Of a stretch of DNA of 64,000 nt, positions 48,907 through 60,696 are shown in pieces. The translations under genes and the position numbers were made by a program. Each line of letters begins with the position of its first letter. Within the stretch, counting starts at the first letter, position 1. The stretch comes from Rheum nobile (taxonomy: Eukaryota; Streptophyta; Magnoliopsida; Caryophyllales; Polygonaceae). The DNA is taken from assembly GCA_027886185.1 (NCBI GenBank), contig WOAB01000153.1, positions 186,001 to 250,000 of the forward strand, written 5' to 3'. The notes under the pieces are model-generated. The model saw nothing but the letters and a program-made list of their open reading frames with translations, was not told the DNA's origin and did no database searches.

Positions 48907-50408
48907 TGTAATATCCCTCATTTTGTAAGGGTATTTTGGAAATTTTCCAACTCCCGTACTACTGTCGTAGAATTTATTTCAGAGAAGTTCAGACATTCCG
49001 CAATGTTCACGATCTCTGTAATAATTTTCTGAGTGGAATAAAATACATTCGATGTATTTTCGGGGCTTAGAATATTCATTCGGGTGCAAATACGTTAACC
49101 GGGTACGAATATATTTAACCCGGGGTTAAAATATTTACCCATAAAGTTAACCGGACAAAAGAAGACAAAAGAGGGCAAAAATGGCCTTGACCGCACCCCG
49201 CGGTGCAAGCCATTTTCTGAGGCGGTCAGGTGAGGTGGTCACCGCACCCGCGGTGGGCTGGCTCGTGGTGTGTTCTTGGGTGTTGTGGTCTTGGGTGAGG
49301 CTTGGCTCCTTCGATTCTTTCGTATTCCTTTAGTTAGCACGAGTATTCGTAAGAACGCTACTAGGGCCCTGTGAGGTCTAGTCGTTTCTTTATAACCTGG
49401 TGAAGAGGGCGACAAAACCCCTAACACCATCTTATTGGTCATGACCTTCCTCTATACTCGGGTATAGAGGTGGTGCACTTAGCCAGTGTCATAAACATGG
49501 GAGTTGCTCCCAAAAGATCTCTCGTCTCGGGATGAGCTGATCATGATAAAAGCTTATAACGTGATGCGCGTTTTGGAATTAAATGAGATAAGTGTCGTTG
49601 GTGCACATAATTAATATACCCTCAGGCGAGTAGTACAGCTAGGAAATAGTGCAGCTAGGAAAACTCGTCTTGACTTTGATCAGAGTAAAGTTCCCTTTCC
49701 AATCTGGATTCGCATTGTGCGGTGAGGTTGGTCGGGAACCGAAACATCAAATCGTTTTGAACGCTTGTATGAAATTATATGTTCTCCAACATTTGTCATG
49801 CTTCCGATAAGACTCAATTCATTGAAGTCTTCTGTTGGGTTGATTGTTGTAAGACTCGGTCTTTCAGAATCTTCTCTTGATCATGCCTTTTCGTATATTC
49901 CAATAGGAGTATGATGGTTGACTATCGTCATCGGTTGTTATTCGAGAAGCGATGAGTCTAACCTAATACGACTACTTAGAACCACTCTGCTTTTAACCCT
50001 TGCATAGTCTTTCATTAGACTAACCAACCGAATTTATTCCCTTGCATGGTTGGCTGGTGTCATCCGTTCGATTCGGCACATCAGATAGATTGCAGTTTCG
50101 TGAAGGCTAGAACGACTATGAAGGCAAATGGTGTTTTTGATAAGTTTATCCAGGTTGAGATCATTGGCGGTGATCGCTGTGATAAAGACCTTATGTCATT
50201 TACTTTTAAAAGACTTCCGCTATATTTCTGATGTATTTGGAATTATGTTGAAATTCTGAAACTATGGTTCGAATGAAAGTTATGATATTTGTATTATAAT
50301 TGTTGTTTTATGATTTGTATCGACTGGTTAAGCCTTGGGTGACATCGGACAGAACGTCTGAGGTCACTGGCGGTAATACATTTCAAGGATATATTTGGGG
50401 GTGTTATA
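48907..50408 (+). repeat. 5' LTR of the Tekay-type element
   Basis: Starts TGTAATATCCCTCA and ends TGTTATA (probably from TGTTACA). A GC-rich segment at 49188-49255 holds ACCGCACCCCGCGGTGC and ACCGCACCCGCGGTG, echoing the motifs in elements A and B. Confidence 0.8.
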
Positions 50409-50412
50409 GATC

Positions 50413-50425
50413 TGGTATCAGAGCC
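50413..50425 (+). other. Primer binding site (tRNA-iMet)
   Basis: TGGTATCAGAGCC, complementary to the 3' end of initiator tRNA-Met, 4 nt after the LTR. Confidence 0.92.
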
Positions 50426-50610
50426 GAAATTGTTAAAACGGGTTGGATTTTATAAACCATTTACTCGTTTTAAACTAAGAAATATTTTCAAAGGCTCTGA
50501 ATTTCCAAAGAAAATTTTTGCCGTTCTAGTCGTGCCTTCTCTTTAGTCTGATATGGAAGTTCACTTCTATATTTAGAAAGACTAACTCTCTTCTTGTTGC
50601 CCTGAAGGAT

Positions 50611-51576
50611 ATGGGTGCATGCCTTTCTCTCAAGAGGGATTCAGAAGATGCCGAGATGGCTCCGCCATCTCCAGTAAGGCTAAATTCCCCTGTTCCCCCG
50701 AGATGCTTCGAGGTCGGTGGACCTAGTAGTCCACCTGAGGAAGTAAAGTATGTACTTCCGGAGTCAGTGGTATTAGTGTCCGACAAGACCATGGTTCATG
50801 TGGCAGAGCCCATAGAGGAGCAGATGGAGGACACCGAGGACGAAGGTTACCCTTCAGATTATGATATAGGATACTTCAGTGATGACCTCCTAATGGAGTC
50901 AATCCCCGAAGAAGAAGAAGAAGAGACGTCAGAGTATACAGGAGGATACCTTAACGATGATTTGGAGATTGAGTCGGTTCCCGAGGAGGATCCTGAAGAG
51001 GATCCTGAGGAAGAAGAGGACCCAGAAGAGGATCCAGAGGAAGACCCTGAGGAGAACCACGAGGAGCAGGGCCAAGAATCCGATGGCTTGAGGCACTTGT
51101 TGGTGGACGGTGAGGACACGGGGATGCAGTTCATCTACCCAAGTCCGCCACCTGAACGAGTGTACTCGCCATTAACTTCCGCTGATTGGGAAGCACTCTA
51201 TGCTGAGTATGGCATCAGAGGAAGTGGACCACAAGAGGTACCTGAGAACTCCCAGCCTAATCCTGTTCGGAGAAGGCTAAGGTCGAGTTCTGAATTGCGA
51301 GAAATACTTCGCCAAAGTCAGATGATCTCTTTTGAAGAGCACCGTCTGATGAACGAGATAGTTGATCGTGCTCAAAGATGGGCAAGGCCAGGAGAGCCAA
51401 ATGAGGATGATCAGGGTATTACCGTGTCTAGTATAAGGCCAAGGACACTAGGGTCAAAGGATGAACCATGTGTTCTCAGGCCGAGCAGGGTCAGAAGTCC
51501 ATCGTTTAATTCCAATGAAGAACCCCGCTCGAAGAAACCTTGTATGGGCAGTTTGCCTTACAAGGAACGTTTTTAG
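50611..51576 (+). CDS. Extra ORF between primer site and gag, acidic protein with N-myristoylation-like start (321 aa)
   Basis: Intact, starts with a true ATG. The N-terminus MGACLSLKR fits the N-myristoylation pattern (Gly2, Ser6) with Cys4 as a possible acylation site and a basic pair after it. Residues about 70-160 are very acidic, with two copies of a GY(F/L)xDDLxxES(I/V)PEE unit and a run of (D)PEED repeats. The last third is mixed (TSADWEALYAEYGI, SSSELREILRQSQ, IVDRAQRWARPGEP). No known domain was recognised. It sits upstream of gag in the same orientation and, after removal of element B, its stop is about 260 bp before the gag ATG. It stays open while the neighbouring gag-pol has stops. 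Function unknown; a membrane-linked accessory protein is a guess. Confidence 0.75.
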   Translation: MGACLSLKRDSEDAEMAPPSPVRLNSPVPPRCFEVGGPSSPPEEVKYVLPESVVLVSDKTMVHVAEPIEEQMEDTEDEGYPSDYDIGYFSDDLLMESIPEEEEEETSEYTGGYLNDDLEIESVPEEDPEEDPEEEEDPEEDPEEDPEENHEEQGQESDGLRHLLVDGEDTGMQFIYPSPPPERVYSPLTSADWEALYAEYGIRGSGPQEVPENSQPNPVRRRLRSSSELREILRQSQMISFEEHRLMNEIVDRAQRWARPGEPNEDDQGITVSSIRPRTLGSKDEPCVLRPSRVRSPSFNSNEEPRSKKPCMGSLPYKERF

Positions 51577-51597
51577 GGCGCCTTGATATGGGCCGAC

Positions 51598-52973
51598 TGA
51601 TCGGCACTATTTTGTAGTGCATTTCTAGGGGTTGTTACCAGGTTTGAGGAGCCATTTGGATGGATTTAGTGCACAACTGTGGATTATGGAGCTAGATAGG
51701 AGAAGTGTGGATTTAGTGGTCTGGAGAAGCAAATTGAATATATCCAGAGGAAGAGGAGTTGACCACTGAGGAGATGAAGAAGAACCAAGGAGAGAGTCCA
51801 CACGAGAGTAGAAGAACAATATTCTGAATTCAATTGATTCGTTCTCTTTACTCAGATGTCCAAATGGAGTGATTCCAATTCTATGAGTTAGCTCTTGAAG
51901 TCTACTACAAGTTCTCAAAATATGAGCGCAATCCGAGTTATGAATCAAAAGTTATGGCGTTTTTACGGAAGTGTCGCAAGAGCTGAACCGAAGAAATCTC
52001 AGCGGTGACCGCCGCCAGGCTTACGGCGACCGCCGCCGTCAGAAGTGACACGGGCTTTTATTTCCTTATTTCGTTATTTTATTATTATTAAGTATTTTTA
52101 TTATTTCGTTTTAATTTATCTTTAGATATTTTATTATCTTTAGTATTTAAGGGTAGAGGGAAGGCTTGTTTCCTCTCTAACCCTACTTCCATCTTTTCCT
52201 TTCTATGTATTTTTGCTATGAAGAACTAAGCCTCCCTGACTTAGTCAGACGCTGAAGCTTTCGTTTTGATAAAGTTGTGAGATTTTCGTTCCTTATCTAT
52301 CGCATGGATTTTATCTATTCTCTTGCTTAAATTGTTTATGATTAATATTGATAATCTCTAGCCTGCGCAACTAGGTATTGTCTCTATTGATTGATTGCTA
52401 GATTTAGATTGTTACTGGTTGAGCATATCTTTATCGGAGTAGCAATTGTATCGTACTAGTATCTGGTTGTGCTAGTCTTATGTAGAAGAGAATTGATTTA
52501 CATTCTAGGATAAAAGCTGGTTGTTTTATGCTAGATTGTATCCTAATTATATTCCTAGGCTTAATGTTGCTGTTAAACTGAATCTTGATGGTTTTATGGT
52601 TGTTTAACTAGTTAGTGCTATAAGTATCTGGTTGTGCTTGTAGTTACTTTAGAAAAGGAATAGGAATTTCCATTGCATGAGATATTGAATGACTGTCTAG
52701 GATCAACTTGTCATACGAATAGTGGATGCTTGTTTGGCTGAGTTCTTTCCCCAATTACTGAATTCATAATCTTTAGTTTGTTTGCCTTCGCATGCTTAGT
52801 GATTCTAAAACATACAAAAAACCCCTCTGGTTACTTAAGATTGACATAGAAATTGCATATAAAGATAGAATCTGTCTCCCTGTGGACTCGACCCTTACTT
52901 ACTTAGGACTACGTATTAGGTTTGTTTGGATTACTTGCATAGCAGTAATTAGCACGACAAATTGCTGTTATCA
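51598..52973 (+). repeat. 5' LTR of element B
   Basis: 1376 bp. It contains two 21-bp GC-rich units (CTTACGGCGACCGCCGCC) at 52001-52037, whereas the 3' LTR has one, accounting for nearly all of the length difference. Confidence 0.93.
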
Positions 52974-52976
52974 AAT

Positions 52977-52993
52977 TGGCGCCGTTGCCGGGG
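52977..52993 (+). other. Primer binding site of B (tRNA-Asp)
   Basis: TGGCGCCGTTGCCGGGG, identical to that of element A, 3 nt after the LTR. Confidence 0.94.
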
Positions 52994-53106
52994 AGGCAAT
53001 AATCTATTTTGTGTGCGATTTGTGTGTCAACTATTGTGTGGACCTATCTTACGGTCCACACCCGTGCTATTGATTTTTGTTTTTTGTTTTTGATTTTGTT
53101 ACAGAG

Positions 53107-54414
53107 ATGGATAGATTTCCCCACTTCCATCAGGAGCTGCAATATGACCCATACTCATACGCATACACTCCAGGGTAGAGAGATCACCCCAATTCGAGTT
53201 ATGGGCACCAACATTATCCCCCTTATGGTCATGATTACCAGGAGTTTTACCCGGGACCACAGTCGTTCTATCAGCAGGGTACTCCATCGTAGTACTACCC
53301 AGCCTACGAGTATAGCCCACCAGTGTCCAATCCAGATTACTATGTCTCACAGTCTAGTGCGGATTTATTCCGGACCTTGGAGAATCAGATAGGGCACAAT
53401 CCAAGTCCCTCCATGTCATTGGAGGACATGTTTCGATCTCTCAATCAGAGCGCGATCCAACTTGAACAACAAATGAAGTCCTATATCCAGAACTCTGAGA
53501 GGCAGACAGAGCAATTGGTGCAAGCAATGAGCAGAATGGAGGCCATGACGTCGGCAGAACCACTATCTCACCCAGTGGTGCACCAAGAAGAGAATGTCTT
53601 CTCGATGACCCTACAAAGTACTGAGCAGTTGCATGTCGCCCCATTAGCTGAAAGGGAAGAACAAATTTGTGAGACGGGTGCAGAATACATTGAGATATTT
53701 GCAAAAGAGAACCCAAGACCGCGGGAGGTATTCCTCGACCTCGGTTCACCCACTAAGGAGATGGGTATTCCAGACGATATTTTGGACCGCATTGTGCTTT
53801 CTGAAGAATAGTATTTTTTGGGACTGGAGGAATACAGCGACCAAGAGGAGGAGAGCCGCGATCGCAAAAACGATCCTGCTACGCTCGTTCCTCTCGAAAA
53901 TGCCCCGGCAGCCCCCGACCCTCTCAAGGCTGCCTATGATGAGTATGTGCGTCTAAACTCCTCCCCGCTCATTGCGCTGCACCCCGTTGCACCCTTCCCT
54001 GAGGCATTACAAGATACTCGAAGGTTGAAGAACAATATTGAAATCTATGAGGCCTTCCGTAACTGTGCAGAAACTGTTCCTTTGGTCACATTGACAAATA
54101 GTATCCCTCGCTGCACAGAATTTTTAAGGGCGCTGGGCAATATCAAGAAGAAACCAAAGGGGAAGCACAAGAAGGAGGACTTGATTCAGGTGGCGAATTT
54201 TTACATGCTGGATGCGGGGCAGAAAAAAACATACAGGCCCTGAGATGTTGGGTAGGCCATTTCTGAAGATGTCAAGTGCATTCATAGATATGAACAGCGG
54301 TCCAACCATCATGAAGTACACAAGCATGGGGAAAAGCTCTATAGGGAGTATACAAAGAGACATCCCCCTGATATAGATCTCAGGAGTTCAAGTGCTAGGA
54401 CAAACCCGAGTTGA
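53107..54414 (+). pseudogene. Gag/protease-derived ORF of element B (broken)
   Basis: ATG at 53107. It is the equivalent of the 464-aa ORF of element A. The N-terminal Tyr/Pro-rich part is unlike A and has no zinc knuckle. A Gln/Met-rich helical segment (53400-53560) is followed by an acidic part, then the region shared with A: AAYDEYVRLNSSPL, NIEIYEAFRNC, KKKPKGKHKKE, LGRPFLKM. Breaks: TAG near 53179, TAG near 53290, TAG 53809-53811 (all in the main frame), a frameshift in the A7 run near 54226, and a second near 54330. The C-terminal EYTKRHPPDIDLR of A is recoverable in another frame up to TGA 54412-54414. Inactive copy. Confidence 0.8.
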
Positions 54415-55929
54415 GGAGGATTGAGTAGGATGTCGAGCCACGACAGTAAATAAGGCGCTTCTCGGGAGGCAACCCGATGTTAGGTACTTTCTTTTCCTTC
54501 CCTTAGTTTATTTTCTTTTGATTTTTTTTACTTTTGTAGTTTTTGTAGTTCTGTGTCGAACTAACCTGCAGGAAGTGTGAAAAAAAAAGCGAAGAAGGAG
54601 AGGCGGCGACCGCCGCCAAACTTACGGCGACCGCCGCCAAACTTACGGCGACCGCCGCCAATCCCACTTTTGAATGCTTCGCTACGGCAAATGGCAGCGA
54701 CCGCCATTTAATGGCGGCGATCGCTTCCCTCCTTACTGCGTCCGCCGCCATTTCTCAGGTAAAAAAAAAAAAGGTTCCACCGGAGACCAGCTGTCCGAGT
54801 TTCCCATGGAGAGATGGTGCGCATCATGTTGTCAAGGAGGAGACATTAGACCTACATTTTTAATTAACAACGATGATGACCCTACAATTGGCAGCTGAGG
54901 AGGAGGAATACTAGGGCCCACACCACGATTACATCTGGGCCCCATTTTTGTGTTCGTTGAAGGCCATGCAACCCCGCCATACTTGTTATACCACTATTCA
55001 CCAGAGTGGTTCCTTTTGGTTGCATGGTAGGAGTTGATGGAGTTGAAGGCCGTGCAGCCCTGATTTCCTTAATGACCACCACACCTTACAGTGGTTCCCT
55101 ATGGTTACACGGTAGAGTTGAGATGAAGACACCCGCCCAACACTAGAGACCTGGGCATTTCTTGTGAAGACCGCCAGCGACACCTTCAGTGTCCAAGCAG
55201 CTTGGCGACGTTTGTGAGTCCATTCTTTGTCTTCCCTGTGCTTTATGCTTTTTGTCTTTCATTACATTGAGGACAATGCAATGTTTAAGCATGGGGGAGG
55301 ATTCTGTACTTGCTGCGTCGTTGAGGAAAAAGAAAAAAATGAAAAAGAGCCAAAAATTTGAAAAAAGGCTAAAATTGAAATCCTGGGATAGGTCGAAAAC
55401 CTGAAAAGGCGGCCTAGGTAATAAGCAGGTGGCTTGGACCAGCATTAGGCTGGGGTAATAATTGGTCAAGAGTGATGTGAGTATATTGTGAGCCCATCTA
55501 TTGAAAAATGAAATGAGTGGCTTGGTGAAAACCCGAAAGGGCGCCTTGGCAAAATGAGTGAAAAGAAGAAGAGTGATTTATAGGAATCATCATTTTTGCT
55601 GGCGTGGCGACATAAGAAGAGGTGATATAAGGCGGATTCGGGTAGGTCACTCTGGAGGTATAAGAAGATAGATGGGAGATAGGATTATATTTTTATTCAC
55701 TCTATGGTGTTTGGGATAAGCTTGGAGGAAGTACTCTGCTTTCCTTTTAGCTTGGATGTGTGTGGTGTTGTGAGTTATTATGTTGTGCTGTGCTTATTGT
55801 ATGGGTGCCTGGAGTTTATTGTTAGGTGTGATTCTTGGAGGGTTTGAGTTTTCTATGCTTCTTGAAACTTTGGGGATTGATTGGAGGAGTAGATTTACTT
55901 TAGCTTACTCGAGAATGAGCAAGGTTTAA
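54415..55929 (+). other. Internal non-coding region of element B
   Basis: Holds a 21-bp GC-rich minisatellite (54601-54661; ACTTACGGCGACCGCCGCCA) and related motifs to about 54755, two copies of an about 100-bp block around GGTTCC..TGGTTGCA (54900-55110), and blocks shared with element A (55140-55560). No ORF with a recognisable product. Confidence 0.75.
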
Positions 55930-55941
55930 GCATGGGGGATT
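55930..55941 (+). other. Polypurine tract of B
   Basis: GCATGGGGGAT directly before the 3' LTR. An equivalent purine-rich stretch precedes the LTR of A. Confidence 0.75.
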
Positions 55942-57295
55942 TGATCGGCACTATTTTATAGTGCATTTCTAGGGGTTGTTACCAGGTTTAAGGAGCCATT
56001 TGGATGGATTTAGTGCACAACTATGGATTATGGAGCTAGATAGGAGAAGTGTGGATTTAGTGGTCTGGAGAAGCAAATTGAAGATATCCAGAGGAAGAGG
56101 AGTTGACCACTGAGGAGACGAAGAAGAACCAAGGAGAGAGTCCACATGAGAGTAGAAGAACAATATTCTGAATTCAATTGATTCGTTCTCTTTACTCAGA
56201 TGTCCAAATGGAGTGATTCCAATTCGAGGAGTTAGCTCTTGACGTCTACTACAAGTCCTCAAAATATGAGCGCAATCCGAGTTGGGAATCAAAAGTTATG
56301 GCATTTTTACGGAAGTGTCGCAGGAGCTGAACCGAAGAAATCTCAGCGGCGACCGCCGCCGTCAGAAGTGACCCGGGCTTTTATTTCCTTATTTCGTTAT
56401 TTTATTATTATTAAGTATTTTATTATTTCGTTTTAATTTATCTTTAGAGATCTTATTATCTTTAGTATTTAAGGGTAGAAGGAAGACTTGTTTCCTCTCT
56501 AACCCTACTTCCATCTTTTCCTTTCTACGTATTTTTTCTATGAAGAACTAAGCCTCCCTGACTTAGTCAGACGCTGAAGCTTTCGTTTTGATAAAGTTGT
56601 GAGATTTTCGTTCCTTATCTATCGCATGGATTTTATCTATTCTCTTGCTTGAATTGTTTATGATTAATATTGATAATCTCTAGCCTGCGCAACTAGGTAT
56701 TGTCTCTATTGATTGATTGCTAGATTTAGATTGTTACTGGTTGAGCATATCTTTATCGGAGTAGCAACTGCATCGTACTAGTATCTGGTTATGCTAGTCT
56801 TATGTAGAAGAGACTTGATTTATATTCTAGGATAAAAGCTGGTTGTTTTATGCTAGATTGTATCCTAATTATATTCCTAGGCTTAATACTGCTGTTAAAC
56901 TGAATCTTGATGGTTTCATGGTTGTTTAAGTAGTTAGTGCTATAAGTATTTGGTTGTGCTTGTAGTTACTTTAGAAAAGGAATATGAATTTCCATTGTAT
57001 GAGATATTGAATGACTGTCTAGGATCAACTTGTCATACGAATAGTGGATGCTTGTTTGGCTGAGTTCTTTCCCCAATTACTGAATTCATAATCTTTAGTT
57101 TGTTTGCCTTCGCATGCTTAAATCTTCTAAAACATACAAAACCCCCCTCTGGTTACTTAAGATTGACATAGAAATTGCATATAAAGATAGAATTTGTCTC
57201 CCTGTGGACCCAACTCTTACTTACTTAGGACTACGTATTAGGTTTGTTTGGATTACTTGCATAGCAGTAATTAGCATGACAAATTGTTGTTATCA
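55942..57295 (+). repeat. 3' LTR of element B
   Basis: 1354 bp, otherwise closely matching 51598-52973. One 21-bp GC-rich unit is missing (about 56344-56360 holds a single unit). Confidence 0.93.
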
Positions 57296-57534
57296 CCGAC
57301 GTTGACTGTAGTAGTTTCTTTTGCTAGTATTCCGATGTATATGCGGTGAAATACAAAAATCTCCGAGCAATTTTGTTCAGAAGCTCGAGAGATTTCTTTT
57401 GTAAAACCTTATGACCCAGTTGGAAGTTCATCTATATAAATTACCAAGTTGATCCCTTCTGAGTTGATTTTATTACGTTAAGTATATTGGAAAATATTAA
57501 TGTATAAAATACTTGGAATTTGATTGGTAAACAG

Positions 57535-59739
57535 ATGGTGAACACAAGAAACAACGTTCGTACGGGTGCTGGGCCAAGTAATGATCCCATACCAATTGAA
57601 AGGAACACTGCGAACCCTATGGAGGAACATGAGTCTGCTTCCAACAATAACCCAGGGGGCAATGGCCAAGCTCAGGCCGACGCTCCAGCAGTGTTTGATG
57701 CAGCGGCAGTTGCAGCTATTCGGGGAATTGTTATGCAAGCATTCACCGACATTATGCGACCAGTCGCACCCCAGGCACAAGACGTGCTAGTTCCCCCAGT
57801 GGTTCCTAGAGTTGAGGAGCCAAATGTCCATGTACACCGAGATGAGGCGGTCAGGAATAGAGGTGATTCTGGCCGAGCACTAAAGGCAATTAACTCTATG
57901 AGATCTGACAGTTATGATGGAAAAGGAGAGCCAGTCAGAGTGGCTCATTGGTTTTCCCACATGGAGAGGTTATTTCGCAATGTTGAGTGCACGGAAGCAG
58001 AGAAAGTACACATTGCTTCCCTTCAGTTGAAGGAAGTAGCTAGTGAATGGTGGGAAAGTACTGGCTTAGCTTATCATGCCGATCTAAACTGGGGCATGTT
58101 CAAGGCTAAGATGATGGACCGTTTCTTTTCCCGGGCTATGAGGGAAGAGAAGCACAAGGAGTTTCTTTACCCAAAGACTGATGGATTGAAAGTGACCGAG
58201 TTGGAGGCCAAGTTCAATCATTTATTGCAATACGCTGGGTCGGATGTGTCCAGCGAGGAGCAGAAAATCTGGCACTTCTATGAATGGATGAGCCCAGATA
58301 TTAAGCCATGGATGGTGCGTCACAGATGCTCTACCTTGGAGCAATACGTGGATGCAGCCTACAAGTTGGAGGTGACTCTGGAGGAGTCGACCAAGAGAAG
58401 TAATCGCCAGAGGTCGATGCAAAATCAAACTCAGGCAAGTGGATTTAAACGTCCTGCGCCACCGTCTAACTTTGCCAAGTCTAGCAAGGCAAAGACGGAT
58501 ATGACTCAAGGAGGGTCAATACAGCAATTGGGTCAGGGCAAGAGTCTGATTCAGTGCTACAATTGTGGTGCAACTGGGCACAAGAGCAATGCATGTCAGA
58601 AGGAAAGAAAGACGTGTTTTGGCTGTGGAATTGAAAGGCACGTGCAGAAATTCTATTGGCAGGGAAAGCAGAAAGGAACGGAGTCACAACAGGGGTCTGT
58701 TAATTAGAACAATCGACCCAGGTTCAAACCGGTGGAGACTCCTAGTCCTTCGATGCAGACAACTGCACAGAACAAGGGGAAAGCCCCATCTGCTTCTGGA
58801 GGTCAAGGTCAGCGCCTTTACGAGATGTGTGAGGCTGATGGACCTAACGCTCCAATTGCCCAAGGTACTTTATACCTTCATTCTACTTCAGTATGTATGC
58901 TGTTTGATTCGGGTGCTACCCATTCCTTTATTTCGGAAAATTGTGTTAGCAAGTTAGGCTTAGTTTGCAAAGAGGTTTGTGAACCTTTTGTTGTAAATCT
59001 TCCCAATAGTGACCGTTTGGTTGGGACCAAGCGTCTGTCTGAATTTCCGATTACCATTCAGGGTAAGAAATTCGAGGCAGACTTGATTTGTATTGCCATG
59101 GCTCCATACGACATTATTCTCGGTATGGATTGGCTAACGCGTCATGAGGCGGTAATCAATTTTAGCTCAAGAACTATGACGGTGTCATCTGGGGGCCAGT
59201 GTGTGTGCAAATTCATGGGTCGAAATGACGCTGATAACGGCAGGCTCATCAATGCGATGGCTGCGTTTAAGCTACTTCGACAAGGTTGTGTCGGGTACCT
59301 TTGCTACCTGGATCCGCCCATGAAAGATGAACCATCAATTCTTGATATTCATGTGATTAGTGAGTTTCCGGATGTCTTTCCGAAAGAGATTCCTGGATTA
59401 CCCCCGAATCGTGACGTGTAATTTTCTATTGATCTTGAGCCTGGTACCGCGCCGATCTCTAAGGCACCATATCGGATGGCTCATGCGGAGATGCAAGAGT
59501 TAAAGAAGCAACTCGAAGATCTTCTTGAGAAGGGTTATATAAGGCCGAGTGCATCGCCTTGGGGTCCTCCGACCCTATTCGTCAAGAAGAATGATGGATC
59601 GTTCCGACTTTGTATCGACTATCGTGAGTTGAATAAAGTTACAATCAAGAACAAGTACCCGTTACCGAGGATTGATGATCTGTTAGATCAACTGCAAGGA
59701 GCAAAAGTCTTTTCCAAAATCGATCTGAGGTCTGGTTAC
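57535..59739 (+). pseudogene. Tekay-type gag-pol: gag, zinc knuckles, protease, start of RT
   Basis: ATG at 57535, single frame throughout. Gag capsid-like retrotrans_gag region (about 57900-58400; ASEWWES, MDRFF), then a CCHC knuckle (CYNCGATGHKSNAC) and a second one that has lost its last Cys (CFGCGIERHVQKFY). After TAG 58705-58707 in the same frame come the retropepsin (LFDSGATHSFIS, ILGMDWLTRH) and, after TAA 59419-59421, reverse transcriptase to the FSKIDLRSGY motif, where the Tat element interrupts it. Two nonsense codons and the insertion make it inactive. Protease and RT motifs are typical of Tekay/Del chromoviruses. Confidence 0.9.
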
Positions 59740-60500
59740 TGTTTTAGGGAGAAAAGATCGGACGACCTAAATCGCCTTAGACGGGGTAACTAGTCGATCG
59801 GGTGATAGAAAACAATCCAAACCAAATAGATAATAGACAAGCAAAGAGCAAATGCAGAATAGCGAAATGATTTTATTAGATAATATATTGATCGGATTGA
59901 ATCGAGATACAACTTATCGTAATAAGGCAGAGTGATCTTATTGGATTCGACCGATAATTCTTAGGTTGCGACCGGTGGCGAATAAGCAGGGGTGATTGCT
60001 GGAGAGCTAGACGGGCAGTGAAAGTGTTGTTCTGTTTTGTTTCTGAATGAGAATGCGAGTGTGTAACGTGCTTGTATCCGTCCCCCTCTTATCTTCCTCT
60101 TCGTCCATATATGGTAAGTTCTTCGTGTCTCTGACCGTTATATTTTGATCCCATCCTTATCTTCAACGCCGGGATTTAATTACGGAGATTCTGTCACTAA
60201 TTGCTGCTATTATGGTGTTGTGTAAATGATGTGGCCGTTGATCAATCCTGGCATTTAATGCTTGGCGGGATCTTCGTGATCTTGTCGGAGGACGTTCGAC
60301 TGGAGAAGCCTCGTCACCTTCTCTGGGTTTCTCTTCTGTTCTTCCGATCCGTCGTGGGCCTGGGCTTGTCTTGCTCGATCCACCTTCCCAGGGGACGTCA
60401 GGCCCAAAAATAGCCCCAAGTTGCCTTGGGCTTGCGGTTTAGGCAAGTAAGCGGAATCCGAGGCAACTTCTCCACACACGATCTTCACCATCCTTTTTTG
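59740..60500 (-). repeat. 3' LTR of the Tat element (inner boundary uncertain)
   Basis: The outer end is exact (59740). The inner end is not resolved. A candidate purine tract on the minus strand lies before TGACGAGGC near 60331. An AATAAA-like signal on the minus strand lies near 59874. Confidence 0.5.
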
Positions 60501-60572
60501 ACGCAGTTGCCCAAGGCTACGTGGCGCAAGATCGGAGCACGATGCGACTCCTCTGCAGATCATCATTTCCCT

Positions 60573-60581
60573 CTATAAATT
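60573..60581 (+). promoter_or_regulatory. TATA-box candidate for the antisense gene
   Basis: CTATAAATT on the plus strand, about 120 bp before the ATG at 60697, in a context rich in G/C and followed by a CT-rich leader. It suggests that the antisense gene has its own promoter. Confidence 0.55.
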
Positions 60582-60696
60582 CGGAGCAGAGGGGAGCGAT
60601 TAGACTTCACTTCATCTTCTCTCGCAAGCTTCTTTGGTAAGTCTTCCAGCCTCTTTAGCCATAGCTTTTCGATTTCCTTCTTTATCCGTTCTTGAA

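Larger units (their letters stand above)
51598..57295 (+). mobile_element. Non-autonomous Athila-like LTR retrotransposon B
   Basis: LTRs 51598-52973 and 55942-57295 (TGATCGGCAC...TTATCA). Flanked by CCGAC at 51593-51597 and 57296-57300. It has a tRNA-Asp primer site and a purine-rich tract before the 3' LTR. The internal region carries only a gag/protease-derived ORF. It is a sister family of element A: same primer, same ORF type, shared untranslated blocks, different LTR. It is inserted just after the extra ORF of the Tekay-type element. Confidence 0.93.
48907..59739 (+). mobile_element. Tekay/Del-type Ty3/gypsy element (3' part missing)
   Basis: 5' LTR 48907-50408, tRNA-iMet primer site, extra ORF (50611-51576), gag-pol (57535-59739). 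It is interrupted by element B (51598-57295) and cut in RT at 59739/59740 by the Tat element. The rest, including its 3' LTR, is beyond the window. Confidence 0.85.

Noticed and set aside
50859..51134. Ser-rich minus-strand ORF at the Tekay extra ORF
   Set aside because: Antisense shadow of the Glu/Asp/Pro repeats of the real ORF.
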